DNA from: Agelaius tricolor
Taxonomy: Eukaryota; Chordata; Aves; Passeriformes; Icteridae
Assembly (NCBI GenBank): GCA_023055355.1
Contig: JALJCS010000009.1
Span: 44,856,501-44,920,500 of the forward strand
Direction: 5' to 3'
Length of the DNA: 64,000 bases
A model generated the notes under the pieces. That model saw nothing but the letters and a program-made list of their open reading frames with translations, searched no databases and was not told where the DNA came from. Of the stretch, positions 37,820 to 47,730 are shown piece by piece (position 1 is the stretch's first letter; each line of letters begins with the position of its first letter). A program made the position numbers and the translations under genes.

Positions 37820-38235
37820 TTCCCCGAACACCTCCGGAGCGGTGACTCCAACACCTCCCCGGGCAGCCCATCCCAATATCTAATCACCCTTTCTGTGAAG
37901 AAATTCCTCTGAATGTGCAGCCTGAACTTCCCCGGCACAGCTTGAGGCAGAGACCGAACCCCCCCTGGCCGCACCGTCCTTTCGGGTGGCTGTAGAGCAG
38001 TGAGGTCCCCCCTGAGCCTCCCTCTCTCCAGACTCAACATCCCCAGCTCCCTCAGCGCCTTCTCACAACACTTGCGCTCCAGACCCTTCCCCTGACTCGC
38101 TCCAGCCCCTCAAGGCCTTTTCCGAAGTGAGAGGCCCAGAACTGGACATAGCGTTCGACGTGTGGCTGAGCACTGCTGGCCACGCTACTCCTGCTCCAGG
38201 CCAGGGTGCCACTGTTGGCCTGCTCGGACCTCACC
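37820..38235 (-). mobile_element. CR1 LINE fragment (antisense) upstream of CREG1
   Basis: Contains TTCTGTGAAGAAATTCCTC, CTGAACTTCCCCGGCACAGC, CCCCAGCTCCCTCAGC and GCTGGCCACGCTACTCCTGC, which are the reverse complement of the CR1 3' region including part of its reverse-transcriptase tail. It is several hundred bases long, degenerate and frame-broken, and is GC-shifted because it lies in the CpG island. It lies about 470-880 bases upstream of the CREG1 ATG. Confidence 0.88.
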
Positions 38236-38365
38236 GCGCTGGCCCCGTCCCACAGAATTCCCTCACAATCCCGTTTCCCTGGAGCACCAGCGCGGGAAGA
38301 AGGGAAGGTGATGGCAGCGCTCCCGCTGGCCTGCGGGGGGCGCTGGCGGGACGCGGCTCCCGGAG

Positions 38366-38496
38366 ATGTCCCTGCTGTGTCCCAGGATGTCACGGAGATG
38401 TCCCGGACATGTCCCTGCTGTGTCCCAGGGATGTCACGGAGATGTCCCGGAGATGTCCCTGCTGTGTCCCAGGGATGTCACGGAGATGCCCCGGCG
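38366..38496. repeat. 44-bp minisatellite, three copies
   Basis: Three adjacent copies begin at 38366 (43 bases), 38409 and 38453 (44 bases each), starting ATGTCCCTGCTGTGTCCCAG and containing ATGTCACGGAGATG. A partial unit precedes them. The copies are nearly identical, so array length is probably polymorphic. Open frames through it are a by-product of the repeat. Confidence 0.9.
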
Positions 38497-38609
38497 GCTC
38501 CCGCCCGTGCCGAGCCAGTCCCCCCGCTCCGACACCCCCCGTTCTGTGGGGTCAGAGTGACGCGGAACAGGCCATGGCGCGGTGCCCGGCCCCTGCTTTG
38601 TGTGCCTGG

Positions 38610-38760
38610 GGAAGTCTGTCACATCCTGGAAGTGTCCCAAACCCGCGTGGATATGGCGCATGAGGACACGCTTTACTGGTGAGCACGGGCTGCTGGGTTA
38701 ACAGGTGGACTCGGGGATCCTGAAGTTCTTTCCCAACCATAATGATTCTGTCATTCTACA
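38610..38760 (+). mobile_element. CR1 LINE 3' end (sense)
   Basis: Matches the CR1 3' terminus: CGTGGATATGGCGCATGAGG, a GTGAGCACGGGCTGCTGGGTT segment, TTCTTTCCCAACCATAATGA and the terminal TTCTGTCATTCT-type repeat. Opposite orientation to the CR1 fragment at 37.8-38.2 kb. Confidence 0.85.
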
Positions 38761-41700
38761 ATCCTTCAGCCCCACTATCCCTGCCCACTGCTAAATCAGC
38801 CTCAAAGGCTGGTTCTATGCCACCACAGGTGTTTGAGGCCCAGCCTTCCCTTGGGAAAACCCTATAATTTAATCAGAGCAGCAGGGACTATCTGTTTTGG
38901 GCCACAAAGCCCACAGAATGATTTGCCACTGGGCAGAACTCAGGTTTTACCTCTTGCACGTGTCAGAGCCCTTGCTCTGCAAGGCTTGGTTTTGTCAGTT
39001 GAACACCATTCCACCTTCCACTGAAGGCTCTTCCAAGCATTACTTACCCAAATAAACACTTAGCTTGTTTTATCCGTCACTTTGTGCTCAGTAACCTTAT
39101 AAAGATTTGTATAAAGAGATGCTTTAAACTGGGGTAACATTGAGACTTGATTGAAGTGGTCCTAAAAGATGGTGGGTTTTCATATTTCCACCTGGATCCA
39201 AGTATGTCCACACTATGTAAACAGCAATGTAGCACTGAGAAAGCCAAATTAACTTGCCCTGTGAGCACCATCTGCCCCAGGTGCCCCACAGCACCCACAG
39301 CTTATAGCAGCCCAGATGGATCATCCTGTTGGGCTGAACTCAGCAAGAAAAATACACCACCCATCCATTCTCTACTATTTATCTGCTGTCCTGTACAAGC
39401 AGAACAAAATAATTTTTCCTCCAGTGTTCTCCTTGCCTGCAGAGCATGGTTAGAAATCCCTGTCTCCTCTCTGGACACATGGAGGCTTCTGCTGCTGCCT
39501 TCTCCTAGAGATGCTCAGGAAAAACTGAAATTTTCATAGGGAACAAAAAAAGGAAAAGAAAAGGATGCTCTAAACCCCTGATGTGCAGGCACTAGGCTCT
39601 CTCACTTCCTCAGTTAGATCTCAGAGAAAGGAGAAGGATTCTCTCTCTGTTGTGCTGCAATATTGTCTAGGGGCTCTCAGCATCCTTGCATAACAGGGTC
39701 AAGAAAGTATTGGTAGGCACCACTAGTTCTCCTTTCCAAATCATGTGCTTCACTGCATTTAAAAGCCAGTAAATAGACAGTAATATCTCACCATAAATGG
39801 AGATACTTCCTCCAAGGTCGAGTTCATGGAATGATCTTAATTTCAGTGTATTTTATATGTGATGGGCTTCAGGCTGTGTCCCTGGGGGAGATGTATTTTA
39901 GTCAGAAAGTGGGCAAGGTTTCCATCCTGGCTTGTGTCATGTTTTGTCTGCCCTCTTCAGAGCTGCTTTTCCCCGAGCCAGCTCTCTCTGCAGCCAGCCT
40001 GGTTGCTGCATGGGCTGGGCACGGTTCCTCCTCAGACACAGCCTAGCTGTGCTCTGGTCCAGGCTTCCTGTCTAGGTCAGGCAGTCTGTCCGTGCACAGA
40101 AGCCTTTATGTGTCCAGATAACACCCGGGGGCTGTGCAGTCTCGCTGTGTGCAGCGCTTGGTTCCCAAGCCAGGCCGGCTCTCCCATCCAAATGCCAGCC
40201 AGGGTGATCCAAGCCACTTGCCGGGGTGATTAAAGTCACTTGCCGCTGCCTGTGACAGAGGAGACTGACCTGTGAGTCAGCTCTGGCTAAAGCTGAAGTG
40301 CTCAGTGCTTTGAAGTGCCAATGCCTGGTGCCACATGAGACCCACCATGCAAATTGTTTCTAAAAATGTTGGTTAGATTCTCTCCTGAGGAGGTATCAGC
40401 CCTGCTGCTGCTACAAGTGGCACACAGCACAGGCAAATAAGACATTTATTTGTTCTCACCCTCAAACTGCCTGAATTACCTTGGTTGGGAATTTAGCTTG
40501 TGACTCTTCCCTTGGTGTATTTTTTAGAAGATAGGTAAAGTTATTACAGCGCTGGCCTGGTGTTCAGCCAAAAGTCCTTTCACTTTTTTGACAGCCACCA
40601 CACAGGCAGTGGCAAGGCAAGCTTCCTCTGTGCACAACCTGTTAGGGACAGAAATATTGTTCCATTTTCAGTCAGAAAATCCTGTTCAGTCAGAGCTTGG
40701 GCTGCATGCTGAGGAAGCTGCTGGCGAGGGCCACTGCTTGTGGTGCTGCTTTCTGGGACACTGAGAGATGGGCAGTAGGGCTGGCCTGAGAAGAGTGTCA
40801 TCAAAACCAGCACATATACCCAGAATTGTGTCAGCAGCCATGTTCTGGCTGGTTTTGTTGGTTTATATTGAGCCTGGTGTACTAAAACTAGTGACCATAG
40901 AGGAATTGCTCAGTCTGGAAGCAAGCTGTCAGTGGCTCATGCTGATAATATTTGTCCCACCACTACATGAGTACAATGGGATGCAGCCTTGCCTCTTAAC
41001 ACCCCAGCTCAGTTTGTTCTCTGAAGTCAAGCAGATCAGGAGAAAGAAGAGCTCTCCAAAAACATTCAGGTGCTGCAAGAGATGACACCAGTTATCTGAA
41101 CACCACCCACCAGCCCCTGGTGGGCCCAGGGTGATCCACCTCGCTGTGATCTCATTATTGCAAGGTGAAATGCTCCTTATGCCATACAGCATTTTTTAAC
41201 TTTACTCTGCTTAAGGACAGGCTTTTGCCCAGATCCTGGCAATTAGGAGGCCCTAATTAAGAAGCCTGGTTAATCTGAACCACGATGTTAGCACTTGGGC
41301 ACCAGCTGACAGTCAGGAACATGTCAAATTTTTCAGTTTTTCAGTCAGTCTCTACCGCCTACTTTTTTAGGTGGCCAGCACGAAAAAGACACAAACTCAC
41401 ATTCCAATTCAGCTTAGTGAGAGCCACTTTATAACCACATCCTTTGATTTAACTCCCTTTGGTAACGGGACTTTCCCGCTGACATCAGTTCCCACGGGGT
41501 GCAGAGAGCCTGGCACACGTGTGTGTGTGTCTGTGTGTCTGTGTGTCCGTTGGCACGTGTGTGTTTGTGTGTCTGTGCTCTCAGAAGGGCTTTGCTGCAG
41601 CTGCAGGACCCGAGCACAAAAATGTCAATGGTACTGAGCGTTCCAGCTGAGTTCATTTCCTGCTGATAAGTCCCCGAAGAAGAGGGCGAGGCTCAGCGTC

Positions 41701-44700
41701 CTCGGCGTTGCTTTAGCGCTGAGGGCCACAGGCAGGCAGCTCGGGGCACACTCAGCAAAGGGCGGGTTCAAACAGCGAGTTTCCCATAGAAAAAACGCTG
41801 CTCACGTTCGCTTCCTGTCGGGCTGCCAAGTGATAGACCTGATGTGTAAAGGCAACCCAAAATAGGATGTTGGCTTTTCGAGTTGATTGATCTTTGAAAT
41901 GCAAATGTTGTTTCTTTGGTGGTTACCTTATGGCCTCCTTTTTAGTTGAGAATCGAGTTGCTTGAGTGGGAACAGAAAGGGTAGAAACCCCATTTTCAGG
42001 AGGTCAAAAGCTCAGTATAGTAACAGCTGCTGGTTGAGTGGTGTGAATTCCAGGAAAGGATGTGGGTAACAGCAGCCAAAGCCAGGCAGAGAGGTGGACA
42101 GAACGACCTCAGATACTGGCACTGACAGGTGAGCTGTACTAAAACCCTCAACGAATGTATCAACAAAGCTCAGAATTGCAATCTGTCCTGCAGGAACCCA
42201 CAGCTCCCTCCACCCTTTGCTCTCCCACCACCCTGACAAACATACCTTCCCAGATTTGGCAGCTAGGCAGACACACCCAAATGAGATAACTGCACAGACA
42301 CAAATGCCAGAGACAAAATTTTAGATGCCCTCCAAAGCACTTTAAACTAACTGGTTTTTGAATAAAGCATAGCCATGGCTCTGCATGTCCTTTTTGTTGC
42401 TGTCTCTGAGCACCCTGCAGAGGCTTCATTCTCCATCCTTCATAATGCAAGAAGCCAGCAAATGTTGCCCATGGTGTTTCCAAGCATGGCAGAACCCCTC
42501 ACACCACCTGTTTTGAAGGAATGCCAGATGAAGGAGATCCTTGCACCTCTCTCCCACGTGCTGCCTGTAGCAGGAGTGCCAGTCATTTCTTCAGAAGCAA
42601 ACTTGCTGTGTTGGCCTCATATGTCTTGAAAAGAATCAGACAGGAAGCTGCAAAATCCAGGGGGCCACAACTGCAGCATTTTCTCAGTCAAATGAAATTT
42701 CGCTCCAGAGCCTGTTTTAATGGCACTGGTGATGACTATATATTTCTTTTTCCTGCAGAGCGGAACAGATGTGGAACATTTTTTTGGATATAAGAACAAG
42801 TTAGTCTCATAGACACTGCTACATCCCAGGTTTGTAAGCAGGGATAAACAAAAGGATGCAAAGAGTCATACTCAAAGATACCTCCAAGTACTTGGAAATG
42901 CACATCATGTGCAACACCCAGTTCCTCTGTAGAACCTCCCTTAATAAGGTTTGTTTCAGAGGTCTTGCAGCTAAAGCACATGGGTTGTTTGTTCAGATTT
43001 TTTAGTGGTTTTCAGTCCAGAAACAAGAGAGAGAAAAACAAATCCACACCTTATGTCTTCTTGTCTGGAGAAAAACAGACACCATATTTCTGTGCATTCA
43101 CCCCTTGCTCCTTCAGGAAGGAAGATTTAGAATGGAAAAGTGTCAAAAGTACAGACAAAATTTTAAAAATGCTCCAAGTACTGCATACCATGCCCAGAGC
43201 AATGGCATTTGGGAATCCAGCAGGCAGAAAAGGTTTGCTTTGTGGCAAGATACTTGGAGGCAGAAATAAATGGAGTGAAGAATTGTGGTGGGGCAGCTGC
43301 AACAGCTTTTGCTTTACTAATATGGGTGAAGCGATACTGCCTCTCCCTAGCAGTTTCCTTTTCTGTACACCTAAGCAAATGGTTTCCTCTGCACAGCAGA
43401 GCCCCTGAAAGCTGAAAGAAAACACTGAAACAGCCCCTGAGCAGCAGGAAACAGTTATGGGAGGTGTGACTTTGACAGTGTGTTACATGGCAGGTATCTA
43501 GAAAACAACACTTGTGACCCATGTTCAATGAAATCCCTCAGTTTGAAATCTCCTGCTGTCCCCACAGCAGGCAAAGCACGGGCAGTAGAAGAATCCTGCC
43601 CTCCCTGCCTGAACCCTGTTTCTCAGTTCAGTTTCTATTCCCTGTCCTAATGTACCATTGTCAGGACTTGAAGAAATGAATAGGATTTCCAAACAAGTGG
43701 TAGCTCCATTTTCATATTTATTTGAGATTTTATTTTCTTATATCTACAGTTGCAGCATCTTCTGGTTGCTTACAGCAGAGGGGTTTCATCTAATCCATCT
43801 AATCCAGTGTTTCAACAACAGAAGATTAATTAGTCCTCTTACCCAATCTCCAGATTGCAGCAACTCAGCCTATCATTCTTTTGGCTAAGGACAGAGTGAC
43901 TATTGTATATTGAATCTGGGAGATAATTTGATCTCAATTTAAATCTGCAAATTCCACAGGAGTCCTGCAGCATGCAGGACAGCAACAGTTAACTGCACTG
44001 GAAGAACCACTATCAGTAACAGGGAGCTGGGGTATCACGATGCTCACATTTAAATCCATGCTGGAGCATTTTCAGCCACAGCCAGCAGGGACTTGTGAAA
44101 CACTGCAAGGGAGAAGTACGCATCCCTTCTAGAAAACGTGCTTTAACTCTCTTCTGCCCCCAAGGTACCGTGCCAAAATGACACGGATATGACATTGTGT
44201 CACTTTGCAGCTGCACGCAGAGCGAGGAAGCCAGCAGAAGACAAAGGGAGTGTTTCCAAATTCCTCTGCACCACCCTGCTCTCGAGAGGTGGGGACTGAA
44301 ATTCTTTGAGAAGGAGCATATGCAAACAGTTGCTAAAAGAGATGTCCGGTTTACGACACTGTGATCAGCGTGGAAAGGGAAACTGCAGCAAAAACATTCC
44401 GGAGCCTTGTTTTTCCCCATCCGAATTTCTCTACCACCACGGAAGCTTCTCACTTCCAGTGCACGAGTCTGTCCATCCCCGTGAAGGGAGAGGAGAACAA
44501 CCCACATCCTCCAACCTGGTGGTGTGAGACACAAATTCAAGGTGGAAAGAGCTGGTCCTGCTTTACAGCTGGACAGTGACAACCTTGCATGGGGACCCTC
44601 TGCTAGTGCCCACAATTAAGCCCTGTCCTCTCCCTGCGGGATCACCCAGCGGATATTTGTCCTTCCTGGGAGTCCCAGCCACGCACCGGGACAACGCCTT

Positions 44701-44760
44701 AAATTCTGCCCAAGCCCAATAATCACCCTCGCTCTCTTCCTATTCTGCCTTACTAAAGAC
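38761..44760. other. Intergenic region between CREG1 and RCSD1
   Basis: No exon is supported. Several open frames of about 100-200 codons exist, the longest at 44013-44615 on the minus strand, but they carry no family motif, no repeated domain and no convincing splice sites. A degenerate GT/CTGTG microsatellite lies at 41517-41578. No CR1 was recognised here. Confidence 0.65.
41517..41578. repeat. Degenerate (GT)n / CTGTGTGT microsatellite
   Basis: A 60-base stretch of GT repeats interrupted by CT and by one CCGTTGGCAC break. The only long GT array in the window. Confidence 0.9.
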
Positions 44761-44764
44761 AGTT

Positions 44765-45393
44765 CATTGCCGAGTGAAATTACCGAAAAGAAGGAAGAGA
44801 AAGGAAAGCTGCATTTAGAAGGAAAGGGATTCTCTCCTCACAAACAAACAGGCAAGAGACCCTGCAGCCTGGGAGAGGGAAGTGTGGACAGCAGAGAGAT
44901 CGAAGCAGAGATAGCAGGGCAGGAACTGCAAGCATTGGAGAGAAATAGAGACTAAACGGAGGGGTGGGAGGGGAATAAAGATAAGGTGATAGAAAATAGG
45001 AAGGAGGAGACAAAAAAAGAGAGAGAGGAAATGCACATGCGGTGTCCCCCAGTTTGGGCACGGAGGCAGAGCTTGTTGCTTGTTGTCTCAGGAGCCCGGC
45101 GCTCCGGGAAGGACAGTATCTGTTTAGATTTGTGTCTAAATTTAAACCCTGATTGCCTTGCCTCCCCCTCCTCTCCCCTCCCTCCCTCCCTTCCTCTCAC
45201 CCACCCGCCCTTCTTCCTTGTTCGCAGTGCAGGGCCGCTGGCCGGGCTCCGTCTGTCAGCTCGGGCTGAGCAGCAGCTGGGATCTCCCAGCCCTCCACGC
45301 TCTGCTCTGCCTCTCCTGAACTTTTCCCACAGATAACAGGGAAAGGGGTGGGGAAGAAAGATTGCCCCGAGGACACCTCTCTTCTTGCAGGAC
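44765..45393 (+). promoter_or_regulatory. Candidate RCSD1 promoter / 5' UTR (strand-asymmetric)
   Basis: From 44765 to about 45040 the plus strand is strongly purine-rich (many GGAA, GGAAG and AGGAAG blocks of the ETS/PU.1 type and GATA cores near 44980). It is followed by a pure 38-base pyrimidine run (45161-45198) and a GC-richer stretch up to the candidate start codon. It has no TATA box. ETS-rich TATA-less promoters are common in blood-cell genes, which fits RCSD1. The extent of the promoter and the transcription start are inferred. Confidence 0.4.
45161..45198 (+). repeat. 38-base homopyrimidine tract
   Basis: An uninterrupted C/T run, including CCCCTCCCTCCCTCCC, sitting in the candidate RCSD1 promoter. 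Such tracts can adopt triplex or, on the G-rich strand, quadruplex forms; the minus strand has GGGAGGGAGGGAGGGG, which meets the four-G-run pattern. Confidence 0.8.
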
Positions 45394-45399
45394 ATGGAG
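45394..45399 (+). CDS. RCSD1: Candidate first coding exon of RCSD1 (start codon plus one codon)
   Basis: The sequence GGACATGGAG is followed directly by the donor GTAAAG at 45400. Human RCSD1 (CapZIP, a phosphoprotein that binds the actin-capping protein CapZ) begins ME, and RCSD1 is the next gene beyond CREG1, divergent from it, in human. The ATG has A at -2 and C at -1, with G at +4, and lies at the end of a promoter-like block. Against this, a two-codon exon carries almost no homology information, and I see no second exon in the remaining 18.6 kb. The call is mainly positional. Confidence 0.35.
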
Positions 45400-47636
45400 G
45401 TAAAGAAAACTTTTTTTATTTCCACTAGCTTGTGACTGGCTCCGCGATCTGCTTTAGCTCCACCTTGCAGAGCAATTTCTCCCTGAAGGCAGCTTCAAAA
45501 TATCTTTTTGCTGGGGTTCAGATAAAGGTCTCTTTCTTCCCATCCCGACTCCTATCGTGCACCTCAGACTCTTCTGCAGGTTTTAGTCCAGATTTGGAAA
45601 GCAGGGGGATGGTTTGGGAAGAAATTACCTCTGTGAAAGGGGAACGAGAAAGAGTTGCCATTTACTTACTGGTCTCCGAGGTGTGAATAGAGTGTTAGAT
45701 TTTAAAAGGTATCATTTTGAAAGGAGGTTTTAAGGAATCATTAAGAACGGGGACATAAGAGAACAAACCTTCCAAGCTCTTGGGGTTGGTTCCTTCCCAA
45801 TGCGTGCAGCAGCACTTGGGATTCACACCCTCAGCTGTGTGTGGCTCCTCTCCCATGTGGATTGGGAGGTCTCATTTTCCTTATCAGTGGAACATTTTGG
45901 GTCAGGGAAGGGGACCCGGGAGCCTGTGCTTGAGTGAGGTAGATGAGTAGCACACCTCCAGAGGGTTTTCTGTCTCCTTTTTCTCTGTGTACCCTGTGCT
46001 CCAGGAGAGTTGGATCTCATGTCTCAGGGTGGGCACAGGAGTCTGGCTTCCATGGGGTTTATGTTCAAGCCTTCTCCTGTGTTCCCCCCTCTTGGGCAAG
46101 GCAGCTCACCTCCCTCTGCCTCCCCTCCCATTCATTGAAAATGGGAATGGTGGTGTTTGCTTTGGTCATGTCAGGCTGGATTTGTGAGCTTTTCAGTTTT
46201 TTAAAGTGGCAAGGGAAAAGGAATATTTATTTTTAGGAGGGGCACAGGAAATAGAAAGGTGATTACAACATTGGCAAAACCTCAAATTATGAAAGAGGAC
46301 ATTTGGTATTTCTCTCTGCTAAACAGAGACCTTACTAAACACTTTATATTATCTTCCCAGATAAGCCTTTTTCTGTGTGGATGCAGCCCCAGTAGCAGGA
46401 CACTCAGCAGAGCCAGGGAACAGTGTGCTTCAAGCACCACTTCAGTTTTTCTTTGGAGAATTCCAGTGCATAACTCAGCTGGGCAATTGTGATAACACCC
46501 AGGTGCTAGCATCACCATCCTCGTTATCTGTGCTGACCTGCCCCACAGGCAAGGGTTAAAGATTTGGCCTGTTCAGGTGTGTTTGTTACAAAAAATGTCC
46601 TCAGCTGAATTATCTAAATAGATTTTGGGGTGGAGAAGGATCAAGCAGTGGTGGAACCAGCTCGGCACAGGCTATTTACGTGACATGACAAATGTTGGGC
46701 TTTACAAGCCTTTTCAGTTTGACAGAGCCTAGGTCACCACTCACTGTTAACACTTGTTTTATTCTTTTTCACTATCCTGTAGTGTTTCAGCGGGGACAGG
46801 GAATTGAGCTCCTAATTTGTTATAATTTAGGGCTGAAACAGGTATTTTGGCATGTTGAGGACACTCTCCCTCACCCCCTCTCGTCTCCACACACAAAGGA
46901 TTGTGCCCCTCGAGTATTTTCCGTTGTCACTGTTGAGTAGAAAGGAACACACCTGCCATTTCCTTTTTGGAGATACATGTGACACATGTGGAAGGTCAGG
47001 TGGCCAGGAAGCTTCTCTGAAGTACCTGACCTAAGAGCTCCTCACTCTTGCTTCTGTCCTTTTATCTCATTTCCCATCTTTTCCTTGTGCTACCTGGTTT
47101 GTTTTTATCATCTGTAGATTGCTGAATCCATTCTTATTTTTAAAACATCCCAATGACCAAGATATTTTATAAGTAGTGTGCTTGGTCCTGCCCCACGCCT
47201 CCAAAATGGTGTTTAATGTCCCAAAGTTAAGAAGATATTAGATGAAAATAGAGCCAAGAGCAAGAGCTTGATTTCTCACCAGCTGATTCTCTTCTCTGTT
47301 TCTTCCTGAGGGCTTTTCACAGGCAGGACACAAAGGCTCACCACAGACTTTTTGCTTTAAAACCAGGTTTAATGATCCTGTGCAGCAGGAACGAGAGGGG
47401 TCCTGTCATTTCCCTGTTTGCTTCATCAGTGGCAGGCAGAGCTGCTCCCTGCTTTCCTGCTGGCATAACTGGCAAGCTCTTTGCTCTAATGGGACACATG
47501 AGGATTACCAGCATTAGGAGGAAAAGGGCAGAGGGCTGACCTAGCCAGCTGATTTCCATCACATCCCTGGCAGGAAGACCCTAGTTTTGAACAACTCACA
47601 GAAGCAAGATAGTTGGGATCTCTTTCTTAAAGTGGT

Positions 47637-47730
47637 TAGTTTCAGTTGCTGCTACTTAGGGACTAGTACCTATGGTCTTAGCCATCCTGCTGTCAGGAAT
47701 GTGCCACATTGAAAGCAGCAACTGAAACTA
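47637..47730. repeat. Perfect 17-bp inverted repeat with 60-nt spacer
   Basis: TAGTTTCAGTTGCTGCT at 47637-47653 is exactly complementary to AGCAGCAACTGAAACTA at 47714-47730. Beyond a bulge, CTTAA at 47626-47630 can pair with TTAAG at 47732-47736, lengthening the stem. The spacer contains its own small hairpin, TCCTG-CTGT-CAGGA at 47685-47698. The structure would form on either strand. It lies in the presumed RCSD1 first intron, where it would be transcribed. Confidence 0.75.

Noticed and set aside
38127..38682. Open frames of 158-178 codons with a repeated Met-Ser-Leu-Leu-Cys-Pro motif
   Set aside because: The repetition comes from the 44-bp minisatellite flanked by CR1 fragments, not from a protein-coding gene.
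44013..44615. Minus-strand open frame of 200 codons
   Set aside because: No recognisable domain, no splice or promoter context, unusual Trp/Cys-rich composition; a chance frame in a GC-richer intergenic stretch.
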